Assembly (NCBI GenBank): GCA_017654735.1
Contig: JADPYG010000006.1
Span: 213,952-277,951 of the forward strand
Reading direction: 5' to 3'
Source of the DNA: Vishniacozyma victoriae
Taxonomy: Eukaryota; Basidiomycota; Tremellomycetes; Tremellales; Bulleribasidiaceae
DNA: 64,000 nt
Position numbers and translations under genes: made by a program. The notes under the pieces were generated by a model. It was not told where the DNA came from, made no database searches, and saw only the letters and a list, made by a program, of their open reading frames with translations. Shown in pieces: positions 24,160 to 36,498 of this stretch; position 1 is the first letter of the stretch; every line of letters begins with the position of its first letter.

Positions 24160-25114
24160 ATAGTGGATAAAATGAGCCTGGAGAAGAGAGAGTAGGCAGT
24201 AAAGAATCAATTTGTAAGGTCCACTGTTGGACAGTAGCAGGACGCGTGTTATACAATAGTTATGGTTTATTCATTGGGATATAGTCAATGAATCATCAGA
24301 TCTGACCACTGTCCAAAGTAGAAATGGGCGTCTGTGCGTTGTTTAGGCCCTTAATTAGCCGGATCCCAAGGAGAAGATAACTGAAGAGGGACAATTTATT
24401 TTCTCAGCTCACTCACCCTCAGATCTGCGCTCTCTCGCACGTATGGTGGCTGACTCTATGTCACCTCGCTACCATGCTCTCACGTCAAAGTATACACGTA
24501 TCAAAATCACGACCCCCTTTTAACAAAACTGCCACAACCGTATTCCAGAAAGACCCTGAACCCCTTAATACTTCCCGTATGGTAACTAACTGCTTAGCCG
24601 GTCTTTGCTAATTGCTAATTGCTGATCTCTCAGCATATAGCATATAGACTAGCAACGTAGGCGACGGCGGCCGAGGTAGCATCATCATTCATCCCACCCG
24701 GTGTAGGTAGTTTTGATCTCCTTGAAATCTGTGTATAGATAGCTAGACGTCATTTTCACACACACTTTACAAATCACCCATACTTCGACGCGTGTAGAGG
24801 TCGCCGAGTACGCCTCTCATACACCGCAGACTCGACCCCTACGCCGCCATCGTCATCCCTCATTCACATCTAGGCCTGGACTCATCCGTTCTATCACTTG
24901 TTCATACTATCGTTCGCGCTATCCTCAACAAGACTGGCGAGTAACACCTTATCAATTCGACCGACCGATATCGTCATTGACACACTCGACCTGCCCTGAC
25001 CCCGCATCATCACTCAACGTCCTTTACCCCTGTCTACCCCCATTTCCATCCGCCATCCATCAACAAACGATCGACTGACCGAGTCAAGTCTTTGTCTATA
25101 CTCCCCCTTGAGTC
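24160..25114. other. Long gene-free stretch and ATG-free pyrimidine-rich leader
   Basis: This 955 bp lies between the inositol oxygenase stop and the next start. From about 24700 to 25114 the sequence is C/T/A-rich and contains no ATG on the + strand, as expected of a long 5' leader. Nothing else recognised. Confidence 0.5.
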
Positions 25115-27020
25115 ATGGCTATCTTGTCCAAAGCCTCGCGGTCGTACGCGACGGTAGAACATGATCCCAATGGACTCGCCGAGGTCGGTTCAGTACCTTA
25201 TTCATACAAACGTGAAATCAAGACCCATCGTCCTCGTAAGCACTCCATTCTCGTCGTGTACGATTACTTACGTCTAGCACTTTCCGAGACCCACCTGAGA
25301 AGACCTGGAATGCACGACTCGCAACTATCTTCCGCCTTCAACCTCTCGTCACGTCATCGCGAAGCCAAAGTCGCCGAAGGACAGCGTGCCGAAGCCGAGC
25401 ATATGCTCAATCCCGAGTACCGGTCTGCGCACAATTTCTCAATGGACGAAGCTGGACCCAGTCGGAGAAAAGAGAGGACTGCTGGTGGGATACTCGGTGG
25501 TTCGGCTTTGAAAGCTACCTCTAGCTTGAGTAATTTCAAGGGACCTGGGAAAAAGAGTCAATTGTCAGGAGTATATGTGGATGCCGAGGGACGGGTACAC
25601 GACACCGAATTTGATCCATTCGCAGCGGTAGCGGAAGTGACGCGGAATAAATCACGGAGACGGAGTGCATTTGGATCAGAGAGAAAGAGGGGAAGCGATT
25701 CGGATTCGACGATTTCAGAGGATTCTGTCGACAAGTCGGGTGCGGGTCCTGGATCAGATGGAAACCCGAACGAAGAGTTGAATCGCCAACGACGGGAATC
25801 TGAACGGAAACAACTCGAGGCCGTATCTTCCGGTCAAGCAATGATGCGGAGAAGAAGTGTTTTGAGTCAGAGGAGTGGAGAAGGAAGGATGACACCAAGT
25901 TTGCCGAGTCTGAAATCAACGGATGAACAACCCATGTCGGCCATACAGCATTATCATCTCGATAGGTTGAGCCGTTCCAAACCCGGTCAAAGTTATGGAT
26001 CAAATCACCGGTCCCCACTTTCGCCTACATTCGGTCATAGTCCGTCCAGCTTTCTACCTCCAGTTGCCGACTCTGACGAGAGACCAGTCAAATCAACAGA
26101 AATCACTTCAACATCTTCCCTTAAAGCCATGCGCCCACCTCCTGCACCTAAATCCAAGGTCGAGATCAAAGCCGGCGGAACGAAAAAGATCACAGGATTT
26201 GATGCGCCCGAATCACCAATGACACAACAATCACAGCAGACTCCTCGTCAGACTCCACGTCCTGGAAGTCATCTCACCTTATCGCCCGGGCGGGTCAGTA
26301 GTAGCTCACGCGTATCACGCGTTTCGTCCGAGACACAAACCGAATCACGCATGAGACCGGCTGAACGGCCTCGGGAAGAGACATTCCCCGAAACGCCTGC
26401 ACAGGCCAAGAAACGTGAAGATCGACAACGGAAACAAGCGAATCTTGGGTTCAGTCGAGCGTCTTCATCTCGGCTACCTCTGGATGTTCGGGCGTCGTCC
26501 TCCGCTGGCGCGAGGGTACTGCCTGAAATCGAGATCCTCGCCGACGATGATCCACGCGTCGTCATTCCCGCTGACGGTCCTTCAACGAGAGTACAAACCA
26601 AGTATACTCAGGCCGACCACGTTATACGCCCATTCGCTTCTTCGTCTGTGCTCGATCGACCAAGTTCTCTACGTTCCGGTATGGCTGGAAGTGGTACCAA
26701 AGCGCCCTCTGAGATCTTGGATGAAGGTCATGGTGGATACGTACCTACTCGATGGGCAAAAGGCGACAAGCTCCTACGAGTTACGGAAGATGAAAAGGAG
26801 AAATACAGGCCTAAGGAATGGGGAGGCAAGACCGGTGATTTGGCAGGTAAACCAGAAGAATGGAGGTCAGTCTTTCCGTCTTGTATTTGGGGCATTATAC
26901 TGATCCACTAGACCAACGGCCAAGGAAGTTATCAAGAAGGAATGGAAGGATTTCTCGACGCATGCGAAATTCGGACTGTTTAAAGCCAGCAAGAAGCTAT
27001 CGAGAAAGGCTGATATGTGA
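25115..27020 (+). CDS. Disordered Ser/Arg-rich hypothetical protein
   Basis: Three exons (25115-25235, 25278-26865, 26912-27020) encode 605 residues. I do not recognise the family. Two conserved-looking parts frame a disordered middle. The N-terminus is GLAEVGSVPYSYKREIK, then a helical Ala/Glu-rich stretch with HREAKVAEGQRAEAEHMLNP. The C-terminus is VPTRWAKGDKLLRV, EWGGKTGDLAGKPEEWRP and KEVIKKEWKDFSTHAKFGLF, basic and aromatic, possibly membrane- or partner-binding. The middle is Ser/Arg/Pro-rich with likely phosphosites. The first intron (42 nt) has no in-frame stop, so an unspliced form would add 14 residues. The long ATG-free leader suggests regulated translation. Confidence 0.8.
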
Positions 27021-27301
27021 TTTGGGATTCGGGATTCAGATGGATATGTGGATAAGATAAGGATAAGAAGGACAATCAGCTTGCGTCATGTGCATAGATT
27101 CTTGGATAGAATTGTAGCGGTTCACGGTCAAGGTTGTACTCGTATAGCCTCTGTTACTCGTATGAAGTTCTATGTTTGCCTAATTGTATAAGCTGGGCAT
27201 GGTGCCGGTGCCACATTCAACTACTTCCGTCCGGCAAAAGGAGCTCCAGCCTGACCTGTGCAATATGGATGAATTACTATTTACAGTAATTCAAGTATAT
27301 T

Positions 27302-27706
27302 GCCAAGGGAAAGCTGGACCTGGATCTCCCGAATTAAACTCCCTCCCTTCTTCCCCCTACTGACTCCTCAATCCTCTGCTCTTTCCTTCTAACCCACGTC
27401 ACTCTGCTAAAACCTGCTGTTGTGGCCAAGACATTCTGCCAAGCTTACAAGCTACCAAGCACTTTTAAGGATCCCAAGACTCTCGGCGTTCCAGCTCATC
27501 TGAATTAAACCCCCCACTATTCATCATCTCTTTCGTCAATTGCACTTGTTAGTTTACATCAACAGCTATTTATCAACCGACTGCGATACATCAACAACAT
27601 CCACACCTCGAGAGCGTACGCATAGGAGCTACATCTGGAGTAAATTTGACACGTCCGAAACGTGACAAAGCAAGGAACAAACAGTCGATCGAAACTCGGT
27701 GCCAAG
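27302..27706 (+). promoter_or_regulatory. Cluster of four GCCAAG (Rim101/PacC-type) sites upstream of RIM101
   Basis: Exact GCCAAG occurs at 27302-27307, 27425-27430, 27438-27443 and 27701-27706, all on the + strand. GCCARG is the established PacC/Rim101 target. By chance about 0.2 would be expected in 450 bp counting both strands. The arrangement suggests autoregulation; this is inference. From about 27500 to 27750 the leader is free of ATG. Confidence 0.6.
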
Positions 27707-27750
27707 ACATTCCATCAACATACACTTGAACCATTGTTCTTTCGTTCACA

Positions 27751-30228
27751 ATGAGTCTATACCCTCAAGTCCCAATGCAGGATCATCATCACCACCATTC
27801 TTACCTCTCTGGCCACTCTAGTAATGGTCATCAATCTCACTCGCAATCTCAATTCCGGTCACTTTCTTCTTCGTCGCCTTCCGAAAGTTCCCTCGACCCC
27901 ATCACTCCTCCAATGCCAAGCGACTCGATGCATCACCTCAACATGTCTGTTCGAAGGGATTCGGAGATCACCAACAGTGATGATCAGACTCAGGTGCATG
28001 GGAATGGCGACAATATCTCGTGTAAATGGCAGGAATGTCAGTATCGATCGCCAAACCCAGAGGATCTTTACGAACATCTATGTAACGCACACGTCGGTAG
28101 GAAGAGTACCAACAACTTGTGTTTGACTTGTGCATGGGAAGGATGTGGTGTCAAGTGCGTCAAGAGGGATCATATCACTAGTCATCTACGAGGTAAGTGT
28201 TAACACCGCATTACGCAGTACGCAGCTGACGATAAAGTTCACACTCCCCTCAAACCACATCCTTGTCAGGTATGCGGCAAGACTTTCAAGCGACCTCAGG
28301 ATCTGAAGAAGCATGAACGTATCCACACTACCGAACATCATCAACTACACAAGCTGTCCAAGGCCGCTACGACCGATGATCCAGCTTTCAACACTCGAGT
28401 CACGACTGCCGATAGGATGCATCACGACATGCTACGGCCTCGATCTCCCTACTCTTCCTTGTCGCCCGCTTCGTCTCATTCCAAGGGTCCTACGCCGTAC
28501 GACATATTCATGCAGCAGCAGAACGTGATGAATGCTCAAAAAGCATCGGCTCAGTCTCAATCTCAATCTGGCCAGTCGCCAAACGCTCTCGCCGCTTTAC
28601 ATAAACGACAACACGACGAGCTTGTCGCATACCAACAGCGAGAACTTCAAATTCTCCAACAACTTGCCTACCACCAGCAACAATCGCAGGTGTATGCTGC
28701 TCAGTTGACGGATGCCAACGGTAAAGGTGGTGTCAAGCGTACTTCGGAGGAAGACGATTTCGAGCGTTTCCTATCCGACATGAAGAAACGTAAAGTGGAG
28801 CCGGTATATGATGATGGTATGTCCTAAAATGCCAAGAGTCTTGGCATCCAAGCTAACATCCTAGACATGGCAAGCCGACTTAACAATCTCGTCCCATCCA
28901 ACCCATCAAGCTACGGTGGTATGGGTATGCCACCTATGCCAATGAGCTTCACCAACCCATCGCCTTTCGGTGCTACCAACGGTGGATCTTACTCGTCTGG
29001 TATGTCGCACATGGCCATTCCCGGTCAGCAGCAGATGCAGATGCCCGAAATCAGGAACGAAGCCGATTTGGCCATGTTCAACACCTTCATGATGTCGCTT
29101 GGACGAGATGCCGCCAACCAAATGCCCCACGCCATGGCTCACGGCGCTTCATACGATAGCACCTCGGGTAGTTCATCTTCTCCCTTGTCGACCGAGAGTC
29201 CGATCGAAGATTTGTTCAACCCCGATGAACTTGCTTCACTCGGTTTATCGGGTATGCCAGGTATGGCTTCATCTTTGCCGACCGATCTCGGTATGAACCA
29301 GTCCTACGGTCACATGTACCCTTCGCTATCTGGACTCGATATGCCCCGACACCGAGCAGCTTCATCTACCGAACTCGACATGTCCAAGCGACCTATCGCT
29401 GCTCTCCCCCGATCCCATTCTGTCGCTACCAAGGGTTCAAGCGGTTATCCCTCGTACAACATGAATCCCAACGGGTACAGCGATATTCCCGACTTTGCTC
29501 AATCGGGTAACGACTTCAGCAACACCTTGTCTAGTGATTACTCTTCATTCGATTCGCTCGCTAGGTCCAAGAACCCCATGCCGGCAGCTACGATGGCTCC
29601 TAGGGATTTCTACAAGAAGACCTACAGGCATGTCGCACCTCTCGGAGCACCTGTTTCATCCCGTCAATCTGCTCTACGCGAGTCTTCAGAACGTACCGAG
29701 ATGGACGATGATGATGAGGATGATCGATCTATTAGTCCATCTAGCGATATGACGCCCAAGATCTCTGTTCGAAGTCTCCTTGTTGATGAAGAGAATATCG
29801 ATCCTGAACTCAGATTACCGAAGATTTCAACTCGACAACGCTCAAGTTTCTCGATTCCATCACTCCACGATTCCCATCTCGACGTCTACACTCGTCCATC
29901 CTCCGAGACTCACCTTCCCGCGAAACGTCACACCGAAGATGAGCTCACTGGCGGTGTCAAGCGATTAGAATTGGCAGACCGTGAATACTCTACTTCAAGG
30001 TCTCCCGAAATTGACTCTCGTCCTGGTACCGCCGACCACAGTAAGGAATTGAGGAGACGTCATACCGCTTTAATCAAATCTTGGATCGTAGCTGTCAACA
30101 TTGGGTTCATGCGTCGCCAAGCCGAAGAGGCAGCTAGTCGATCGAGGATGGATGAAGTGGAGGAAGAAGAGGAGGGTAGTGATATTACTACGCCTCTGAC
30201 GCCTAGGGCGGCTAGTATCTTGGTCTAG
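27751..30228 (+). CDS. RIM101: Rim101/PacC pH-response zinc-finger transcription factor
   Basis: Three exons (27751-28192, 28238-28816, 28865-30228) encode 794 residues. Three C2H2 fingers between about residues 90 and 190 follow the PacC pattern. The first is [19 protein letters not shown] plus an NAHVG link; the second is [19 protein letters not shown], then [12 protein letters not shown]; the third is [17 protein letters not shown], then ERIHT. Downstream are a Gln/His-rich segment, a bipartite basic stretch (MKKRKVEPV), Met/Pro/Ser-rich disorder, and an acidic C-terminus ([10 protein letters not shown]). The family is activated at alkaline pH by C-terminal processing through the ESCRT/Rim pathway and controls cell wall and capsule genes. 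Intron 2 holds an inverted pair of its own target site. Confidence 0.95.
28829..28847. repeat. Perfect 19-bp inverted repeat in RIM101 intron 2
   Basis: ATGCCAAGA-G-TCTTGGCAT is a 9-bp perfect inverted repeat around one base, inside the 48-nt intron 28817-28864. It contains GCCAAG (28831-28836) and its complement CTTGGC (28840-28845), that is, two Rim101/PacC target hexamers in opposite orientation. Confidence 0.9.
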
Positions 30229-30707
30229 ACGACGTCCTACCTCTCTGAGCGTTCTGGATTGTAATATTGGGATCATACGTCGCTAAGCCGGGAAAGGTTT
30301 CAGCCGTTCGAGGGTGGATGAGGAAGGCAGTGACGTCTCTCGGCCATTGGTCCATAGGGCAGCTCGTAGCTTCGTCCATGAGGCCAATGGGCCGGGCAGA
30401 CAGGAGCTCATGTAATTTGTAGTGTTGGTATCCGTCGAAGACAGGAAAGTTGGTTGTATTTTATTGTCTTATATAGATGTTTCTGGAAATATGAACAATC
30501 TCTCATCACTCTCAATTTATTGCATAGCTGGCTCGGGATTGGTGTTCTTACACTTGGCGCTGGACATGAGATGAGCTCAGGGTTTCGACGCGTCGCGATT
30601 CGAGGTGACTTTTGATTTCTGGATTCACAAAGTCATTCACTGCTTCCCATCTGCTTCGTCGAAACATATACATCGAGTCACCTATCAACACAGTGGATAC
30701 ACCAGTA
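30229..30707. other. Intergenic, RIM101 to RTT109
   Basis: This 479 bp carries the presumed RIM101 3' UTR and the RTT109 promoter. I see no further gene or clear element. Confidence 0.4.
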
Positions 30708-32314
30708 ATGTTACCCTCGTCCTCCTCTAATCCCACGTAAGTCGGTTCCCGACGTTATAGATAAAGCTTACAAGTAGACTCCTCTCGCACCTCGAATCAT
30801 CATTTCAAAAAGTACCAAGTCCACATACCGTTCATTTCACCGTCCTAATCTCCGCCCCGAGACGCACGACAAGCCTGTATCCTTATGTCAGAGACCACCA
30901 GAGATGTTTTCAAGTCGATTACCTCATTACGTTAGCTACTGAGGTAGAGCCGTCTTCCTCTTCGGCTACAGCGACCGAAACCACGGAAGGGGATAACGAC
31001 CCGAAGGTAGAAGACGATAGCGCTCAGGTGGTAGGAGGGAAAGGGAAAAGAAAAGTGTTGACGACTGCCCTATCAGCTCACCTGTATATCTTACCTCAAC
31101 ACCGCACATCTATACTGTACATTTCCAAACTCGATTCCTCCGGTCACCCAAATACAAGAACTCCATTATCAAGACTATTCATAACTTCCACTTTATCCTA
31201 CTTCCTCCTGCACCGCCCAACTCCATATGTCCGAATCCAGTTATTTGCAAGAAGTCAAGGACAGTACCTATTCCCAAATTCATCGGAGGGGCCAAAGAAA
31301 GTACTTGGGGGACTTGGGCTGTGTGGATGGTGGAAAGGCGTTTATGAGGATGTTGCTGCTTCATCAATCACAAGTGAGAAAGAGGGGCATAAGGTGAAAT
31401 TGGGAATGGTGTTACCTGGTTATTCATGGGATGAAGCCAGGGGGATGTTGGGTCAACGCAGACCTCTTGCAGATGAGTTGAAATGGACGGCGAGTGCACC
31501 GTTTGATACACCATTACCGCTGCCGTCTACTTCATCGTCATCCGCATCACTTGGACCTAGTTCTTCCCTCGGCCCAGCATCTTCATCTGGGGATATCACC
31601 AGTACACCTGGACAGTCTCGCCCATCACTCGCCTCATTGATACCCTCTTTGCCGGACGACCCAAAAGCTCGATTCCTAGATGATCTAGTATCAGACGGAT
31701 CACAAGACCCACAACGTCGACATAACCTCTTAAAACCAAAGACCGACTCGTCCGCAGGAGGTGGAGGATCATCCTCTTCAATACCATCATCATCACCGGG
31801 AAAGAAGAAAGATAAAGATCCTCTAAAGAATAGAGTCAAGGCGGAAGATGAAGCTGAAAGACGATTCACGCATGCGACACTTGAAGCTACTAGTGTGGGA
31901 GAATATTGGGAGAGGATGGGGTTCAGGCAAGAATGTATTAGTGGGGATGTTACTGGGTTCTTTACGCTTGAATCATCTCCAAGGACGACGACGACGACAT
32001 CAACACCGATGGCATCGGTACATACGAGTGATCCGAAACCACCACCGACAGCACTACCTCACGCAATAGTAGATCGTATACTCTCCGCATTACTCAATAC
32101 GGATTTCAAGACCTACGAAAGTTCACTCGATCATTCTGCCCTATGGGAAAATCAGGTGAAATCGCTGGTAGTTGATGAAATAGGTGAAGAGGGATATAAA
32201 GTCTGTGTGGGTAGTGTGGAGGGGAAGACGAGCGTTGAAGATCCAGCTCTAAAGAGGAAAGAGGAAGCTCCAGTGACGATGCTCCAGCCGAGGAAAAAGA
32301 AGAAGGTTCAGTGA
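30708..32314 (+). CDS. RTT109: Rtt109-type histone H3K56 acetyltransferase (KAT11)
   Basis: Two exons (30708-30736 and 30778-32314, 41-nt intron) encode 521 residues. The N-terminus LLSHLESSFQKVPSPH and VHFTVLISAPRRTTSLYP matches the start of Rtt109. AHLYILPQHRTSILYISKLD, FARSQGQYLFPNS and the core blocks DDPKARFLDDLVSDG and GEYWERMGFRQECISGD plus VTGFF are the family signatures, the Asp pair lying in the catalytic region. A Ser/Pro-rich loop of about 50 residues sits in the middle, and the C-terminus is basic (RKKKKKVQ). With Asf1 or Vps75, Rtt109 acetylates newly made H3 at K56 during replication and repair. The 29-nt first exon carries the start. Confidence 0.9.
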
Positions 32315-32552
32315 GTCTGCCCATGTTTATGTCTTTGTCAAGGTATATGCAGCGATGCGTCACAACTAGCTCCTGGATATCCTTTCCGGATGACGATGGT
32401 GTGATATGTTACAGCCTTTGAGTGTTTCTGCTTATCCTTTGTCATGTGACCCCTTGGTCCTCCTTACTAAATGCTCATCTACTGATCAGATTGGCCGTCA
32501 TCGACTCATCAGCCTCGTATACTGTCTTGACAAACAGATCTCAGCACAGACC

Positions 32553-34179
32553 ATGCCGTCCAGGTCAGAGAGATCTCTGAGGCAGAACTCAAACGATACA
32601 ACCGATACAATCTCTTCCGTCGACTCGTACGAAGACCCACTTGCTGATCGAGCGCGATACCGGCGTGATAGGGCCAGAAGCAATGAATACTCCACCTCTG
32701 ATATGAGACGAAGAAGGCGCCTCGATAGTCATGAGTCCGGACGACGTCGTGAAGACGAAGATGAACATAGAAAGAGGGAGAGACGCAGGCGAAGACATGA
32801 GAGGGATGAAAGCGAGGCTGAGAACAGACAACGACGTCGAGAACGACGAGAAAGAAGGGCACGGAGGCGAGCACGAAAAGAGGCTGAGGCGTATGGCGAG
32901 GACAAGTATGTACCGATCGAATCACCTCCTCCATACGATGATAAGCCTCGCAAAGACAAAGACAAAGATCAACCCTCACCCAAGAGAACTGCCTCCCAAG
33001 ACCAAGGCAAAGAAGAACCAGGAGCCAAACCCACTCACGATCGTCAGTTGTCCAGACTAGAACGAATAGGTGGACCATTCATCTATATCATCCCCCTCCT
33101 AACTGCCTTTTGCCTCCTAGCAGCTTCAACATGTTCAGCCGATTGGTGGAGAAAAGACGTCAATGTCATCAGATTGGGTCTCCCAGGGGACGTATATGCT
33201 AGATTGTTGGCTACTGGTAATAACCTTGGGAAAGGGGGTGGGGAGGCGGTAGTGGATAGTGGTGGGAAAGTACAGGAGAGGGCTGCTAAGATTAGTCCGG
33301 CTGGATGGCTGAGTGTTGGGTTTTGGGGATGGTGTGTGGGTTCTGAGGGTGATGGGCCGTAAGTCACCTAACCTGACAGAGCGTCCGTATGACGGGAAAT
33401 TAGGAGCTGATGAATAGGTGGGCATGTTCAGAGACGGACGCTTGGTATACGATGGATGAGTTACTCGAGACTGCTGCTGTGTAAGCTATTTATGCACCGC
33501 TATATTGGGTCAGCTAACAAACTAGGACCTCTACCATCCCCACAGATGCTTACTTTGTCGGTCTGATGCACGGTATAATGGTCCATGGTCTCGGTGAGTA
33601 CCCAATTCTTTTACCTAATCGCCGACGGGACGATTGACAGGTAGCAATGGTGGCAACGATGGCGGCCACTGTACCAGCTGGTATCCTCATCTGGAGACGA
33701 TATATCAGGAATGACAAGACCATAGGTCCCGGTCTAGCATTACATGCTACCATGTTTGCGGGATCTGTTTTCTCTTTCGTCGCTGTACGCCACCACTGAC
33801 AAGATTCTGGGTATGAGAGCTGATGATAGTTTGTAATTGACAAAGCCCTACAGGCCCGACTTGGTGGTCAAACTAAATACCCAGTTGAGCAAGGGTAAGG
33901 CTCTCCCACATAATAAGCAGGAAGACGCTGATGGATAGGTCAGTACCGATAATGACAGGAACCTCGGCCCTTCTCCTCTTCTTAGCTTTCATAGCGTCAG
34001 TCGCACCTGGTATTCACAGGCGTGTAAAGCGTCAACAAGAATACGCGGGGTCTTGGGAAGATGTTCATGCTGCTTCCGAGTTGAAGAGAAGTATGACCGT
34101 TGGGACGACTGCTACTGGTTTGACCAGGAGTAAGACTTGGATGAAGAGAATGACTGGATATAGGGGCAGGAGGAGGTAG
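32553..34179 (+). CDS. Four-TM SUR7/PalI-like membrane protein with Arg-rich N-terminus
   Basis: Six exons (32553-33358, 33418-33480, 33526-33593, 33645-33784, 33830-33894, 33939-34179) encode 460 residues. The first 170 residues are cytosolic and extremely rich in Arg/Glu/Asp (RRREDEDEHRKRERRRRRHE). The first helix is GGPFIYIIPLLTAFCLLAAS. A large outer loop carries the claudin-like SVGFWGWCVGSEGDGPWACS. Further helices are AMVATMAATVPAGILIW, LALHATMFAGSVFSFVAF and ALLLFLAFIASVAP, followed by a basic tail. This topology fits the fungal SUR7/PalI (Rim9) group, which includes eisosome and pH-sensing components. The exact subgroup cannot be told. In the third intron I chose the later acceptor (GTAG at 33644), since it keeps the TM frame. 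Confidence 0.8.
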
Positions 34180-35483
34180 TGAACTTGTAATGGAGATGTA
34201 TAGCTGTACGACGCGTATGTATATGCTGTGCTCTACTATACTAATCCCTCAAATGTCCACCTTCGACACAACACACACTTTCGCCAAACGCCCAGGTACA
34301 GGCGTAACGGGACCTGTCGGTCGTTTCGGCTTGAACCTTATTGCTTACCGGCCCGGATTACAGGTTGCATGACGCGGTACTGCACTGTGGATATGGGAGG
34401 ACCAGTACGAGGTAGAGGCAGCAGCAGCTGACATTTCATGGCATGCGTGTCATACCTTGCTCTCAAGCGAGTGAATGAGCGTCATGACAATGCTGATGAG
34501 TGACAGAACTACTAGGCGAGGTGCCACTCATTGAAATGTGACGTACAAGTTTATTGCATTATATGGGAATTCTATATTTGTCCCTCTGTTCCTGACACAC
34601 AAATTCCCTTATTCCTCTCTTCTCACCCCTCTTCTAAGAATATAATCCCGTCTTCGAAACTGGTTTATTGAATCCAGTAAGAGTAGTCATATACAAGGAG
34701 AAAGGAAATCACACTTCTTTCAAGCCATTCCAACCACTCACTCCCGTTCAATCACAAAAGCACAGCTCGCTCGCAATTGCGTGGCTTTAGCTGTGTATCG
34801 TTCCCTCTCCCTTCTTCTATCGAGTAGGCGACAAAAGAAACGCGTAGAGAAGTACCCGTGAGACAACCTGTCGGACACGGAACGGAGTACGAATCAATCG
34901 AGACTTAACTCTAAGTTTGCGCGAATTTAGTTTGATACATACACACCAAACCAAACTATCCTATTCAACTTCAAAACACGATTCATCCTCGAAGCTAGAA
35001 CCAACATTCATTCGCCTCGACCTCTAAACTCAACGAGAATATCAAGAAACGTTTCTGAACGCGCCTTGTTTGCCGATCCCCCGTTTTACATACATACGAA
35101 ACAACGACACTCCTTTTAACTTGAATTCAAGGATCAACGTTTATTGAAGTTTGAGCTTGGGTGATAAAGTGAGTTTTTGAGGGAATTAGATTGCTTCTCC
35201 TTCCAACAAACCCCTTTCCTTTCCCCTCGGGTGCAACAAGATTCGAGGGTCGAGTTCTTGACTAACAAGTAGTTCTTTTCACCTAGTCCAATCTATATAC
35301 TTCAACCTCTTTTCCGATTGTTATTACCCCCTTACCACTACCATGATGGCTGAAGGTATATAACATAGGACCTGGTCGAACTCGTTCTTCCAGGTTGTTG
35401 TCTTTGATAGACACCACTCAAATCGCCCCTTTACCGCTTTACTCTAGCGATACAACCACCTCATCCACACTCAACAAGCCACA
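34180..35483. other. 1.3-kb gene-free region with long leader and possible UTR intron
   Basis: No gene seen. The last part is pyrimidine-rich as in a 5' leader. GTGAGT at 35169 and CACCTAG ending at 35286 could bound a 5' UTR intron. A short uORF follows at about 35343. Confidence 0.4.
35343..35363 (+). promoter_or_regulatory. uORF of six codons (MMAEGI)
   Basis: CCATGATGGCTGAAGG opens a six-codon frame ended by TAA, about 120 nt before the ATG of the next gene and in a good initiation context (ACC before ATG). It could reduce translation of the main ORF if the leader starts upstream of it. Confidence 0.5.
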
Positions 35484-36498
35484 ATGGCAAACGTAATCAA
35501 CCTCAACATCACCCCTTTGTACCCTATCCAAACCGATGCGTACACCCTTTCTTCCCCCGCTAGCACACCTGGCCGACCAGCACTCGCTCAACCTCCCAAG
35601 AAACGTTTGAGGTCATGTATGTCCCCCGCCAGGTCGCGTCCTACTACTCCGTTCGAAGATCGTGATCTTTATTCGGGTTGCACCTCGCGTTCAGCTTCTT
35701 ATGGATCTGAACGATCAAAGAGTGTCAGGTGGGAAGGAGAAGTTCCCGTCACTGTATGTTACTCTCACTTTGGGTGGGATCAATTGACTAATCAAATAGT
35801 CATACTTTGACACCTACTCTCGTGACGAGTACGATCGAACTCCCCTAGCCGCTCCCTCTGCAGAGGAACGAGCATGCGTGCTCCCGCCAAGAGATTCAAG
35901 GTGTATGACCCGTTCATACCAGTGTTTCCTCGACACCGACAAGATTGAACGTAATCGAACTCCGTCACCCATTCACGAGTCACCCCTCTCTTCCCCAGCT
36001 CTCGCTGCCCTCGATGCCGCCCTCACTTCCATCGTCGAAGTACCTGGTGAAGCCCTAGATTCTGATGACGAGGAATCAGAGTACCCCGATATAGACGAGG
36101 AAGAGGAGGATGACGAGGAAGACGAAGACGATGGACAATGGGAGGAATGTATGGAAAGGCGTCGAATGATGTTTGCGCGAATGTGCGGACAGGATGCCGA
36201 TCGACATCCCCAATTCGACGGGTATAGGAGTCTGTCGTCGACCCTAGCGAATATCCTGAAATCAGTCGGATGTGAGGATGATATCCCACTCGCCGCCCCC
36301 GTTGGTATCGAAGCGGTCATCACGACCGAGACTCTTCAACTGGGCCAATGTCCCCTGGACACCCCTAGTTTGACCTCTGGATCTTCGGATAGTGAACCCG
36401 ATACATTCATTCAATCACTTCCCGCTATTATCGATACGATCGCTACGAGTCAACCTCTCAAGCAAACCATGATAGATCCTTTCCCTCGGTGTACATAG
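35484..36498 (+). CDS. Acidic hypothetical protein with KSVRW...EYDRTP motif
   Basis: Two exons (35484-35753, 35800-36498; 46-nt intron) encode 322 residues. I do not recognise the family. The N-terminal 110 residues contain PPKKRLRSCMSPARSRPTTP (CDK-like sites) followed by ERSKSVRWEGEVPVTSYF and YSRDEYDRTPLA. The KSVRW core resembles the RVxF docking motif for protein phosphatase 1, and the EYDRTP block looks conserved. A strongly acidic run (DIDEEEEDDEEDEDDGQWEE) follows, then a helical segment (ERRRMMFARMCG) and a Ser/Thr-rich tail. The very long leader with a uORF suggests a dosage-sensitive regulator. PP1 binding is only a hypothesis. Confidence 0.75.

Noticed and set aside
32509..33078. 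189-codon minus-strand ORF opposite the Arg-rich exon
   Set aside because: Antisense of the Arg/Glu-rich exon of the SUR7/PalI-like gene; no splice or start evidence.
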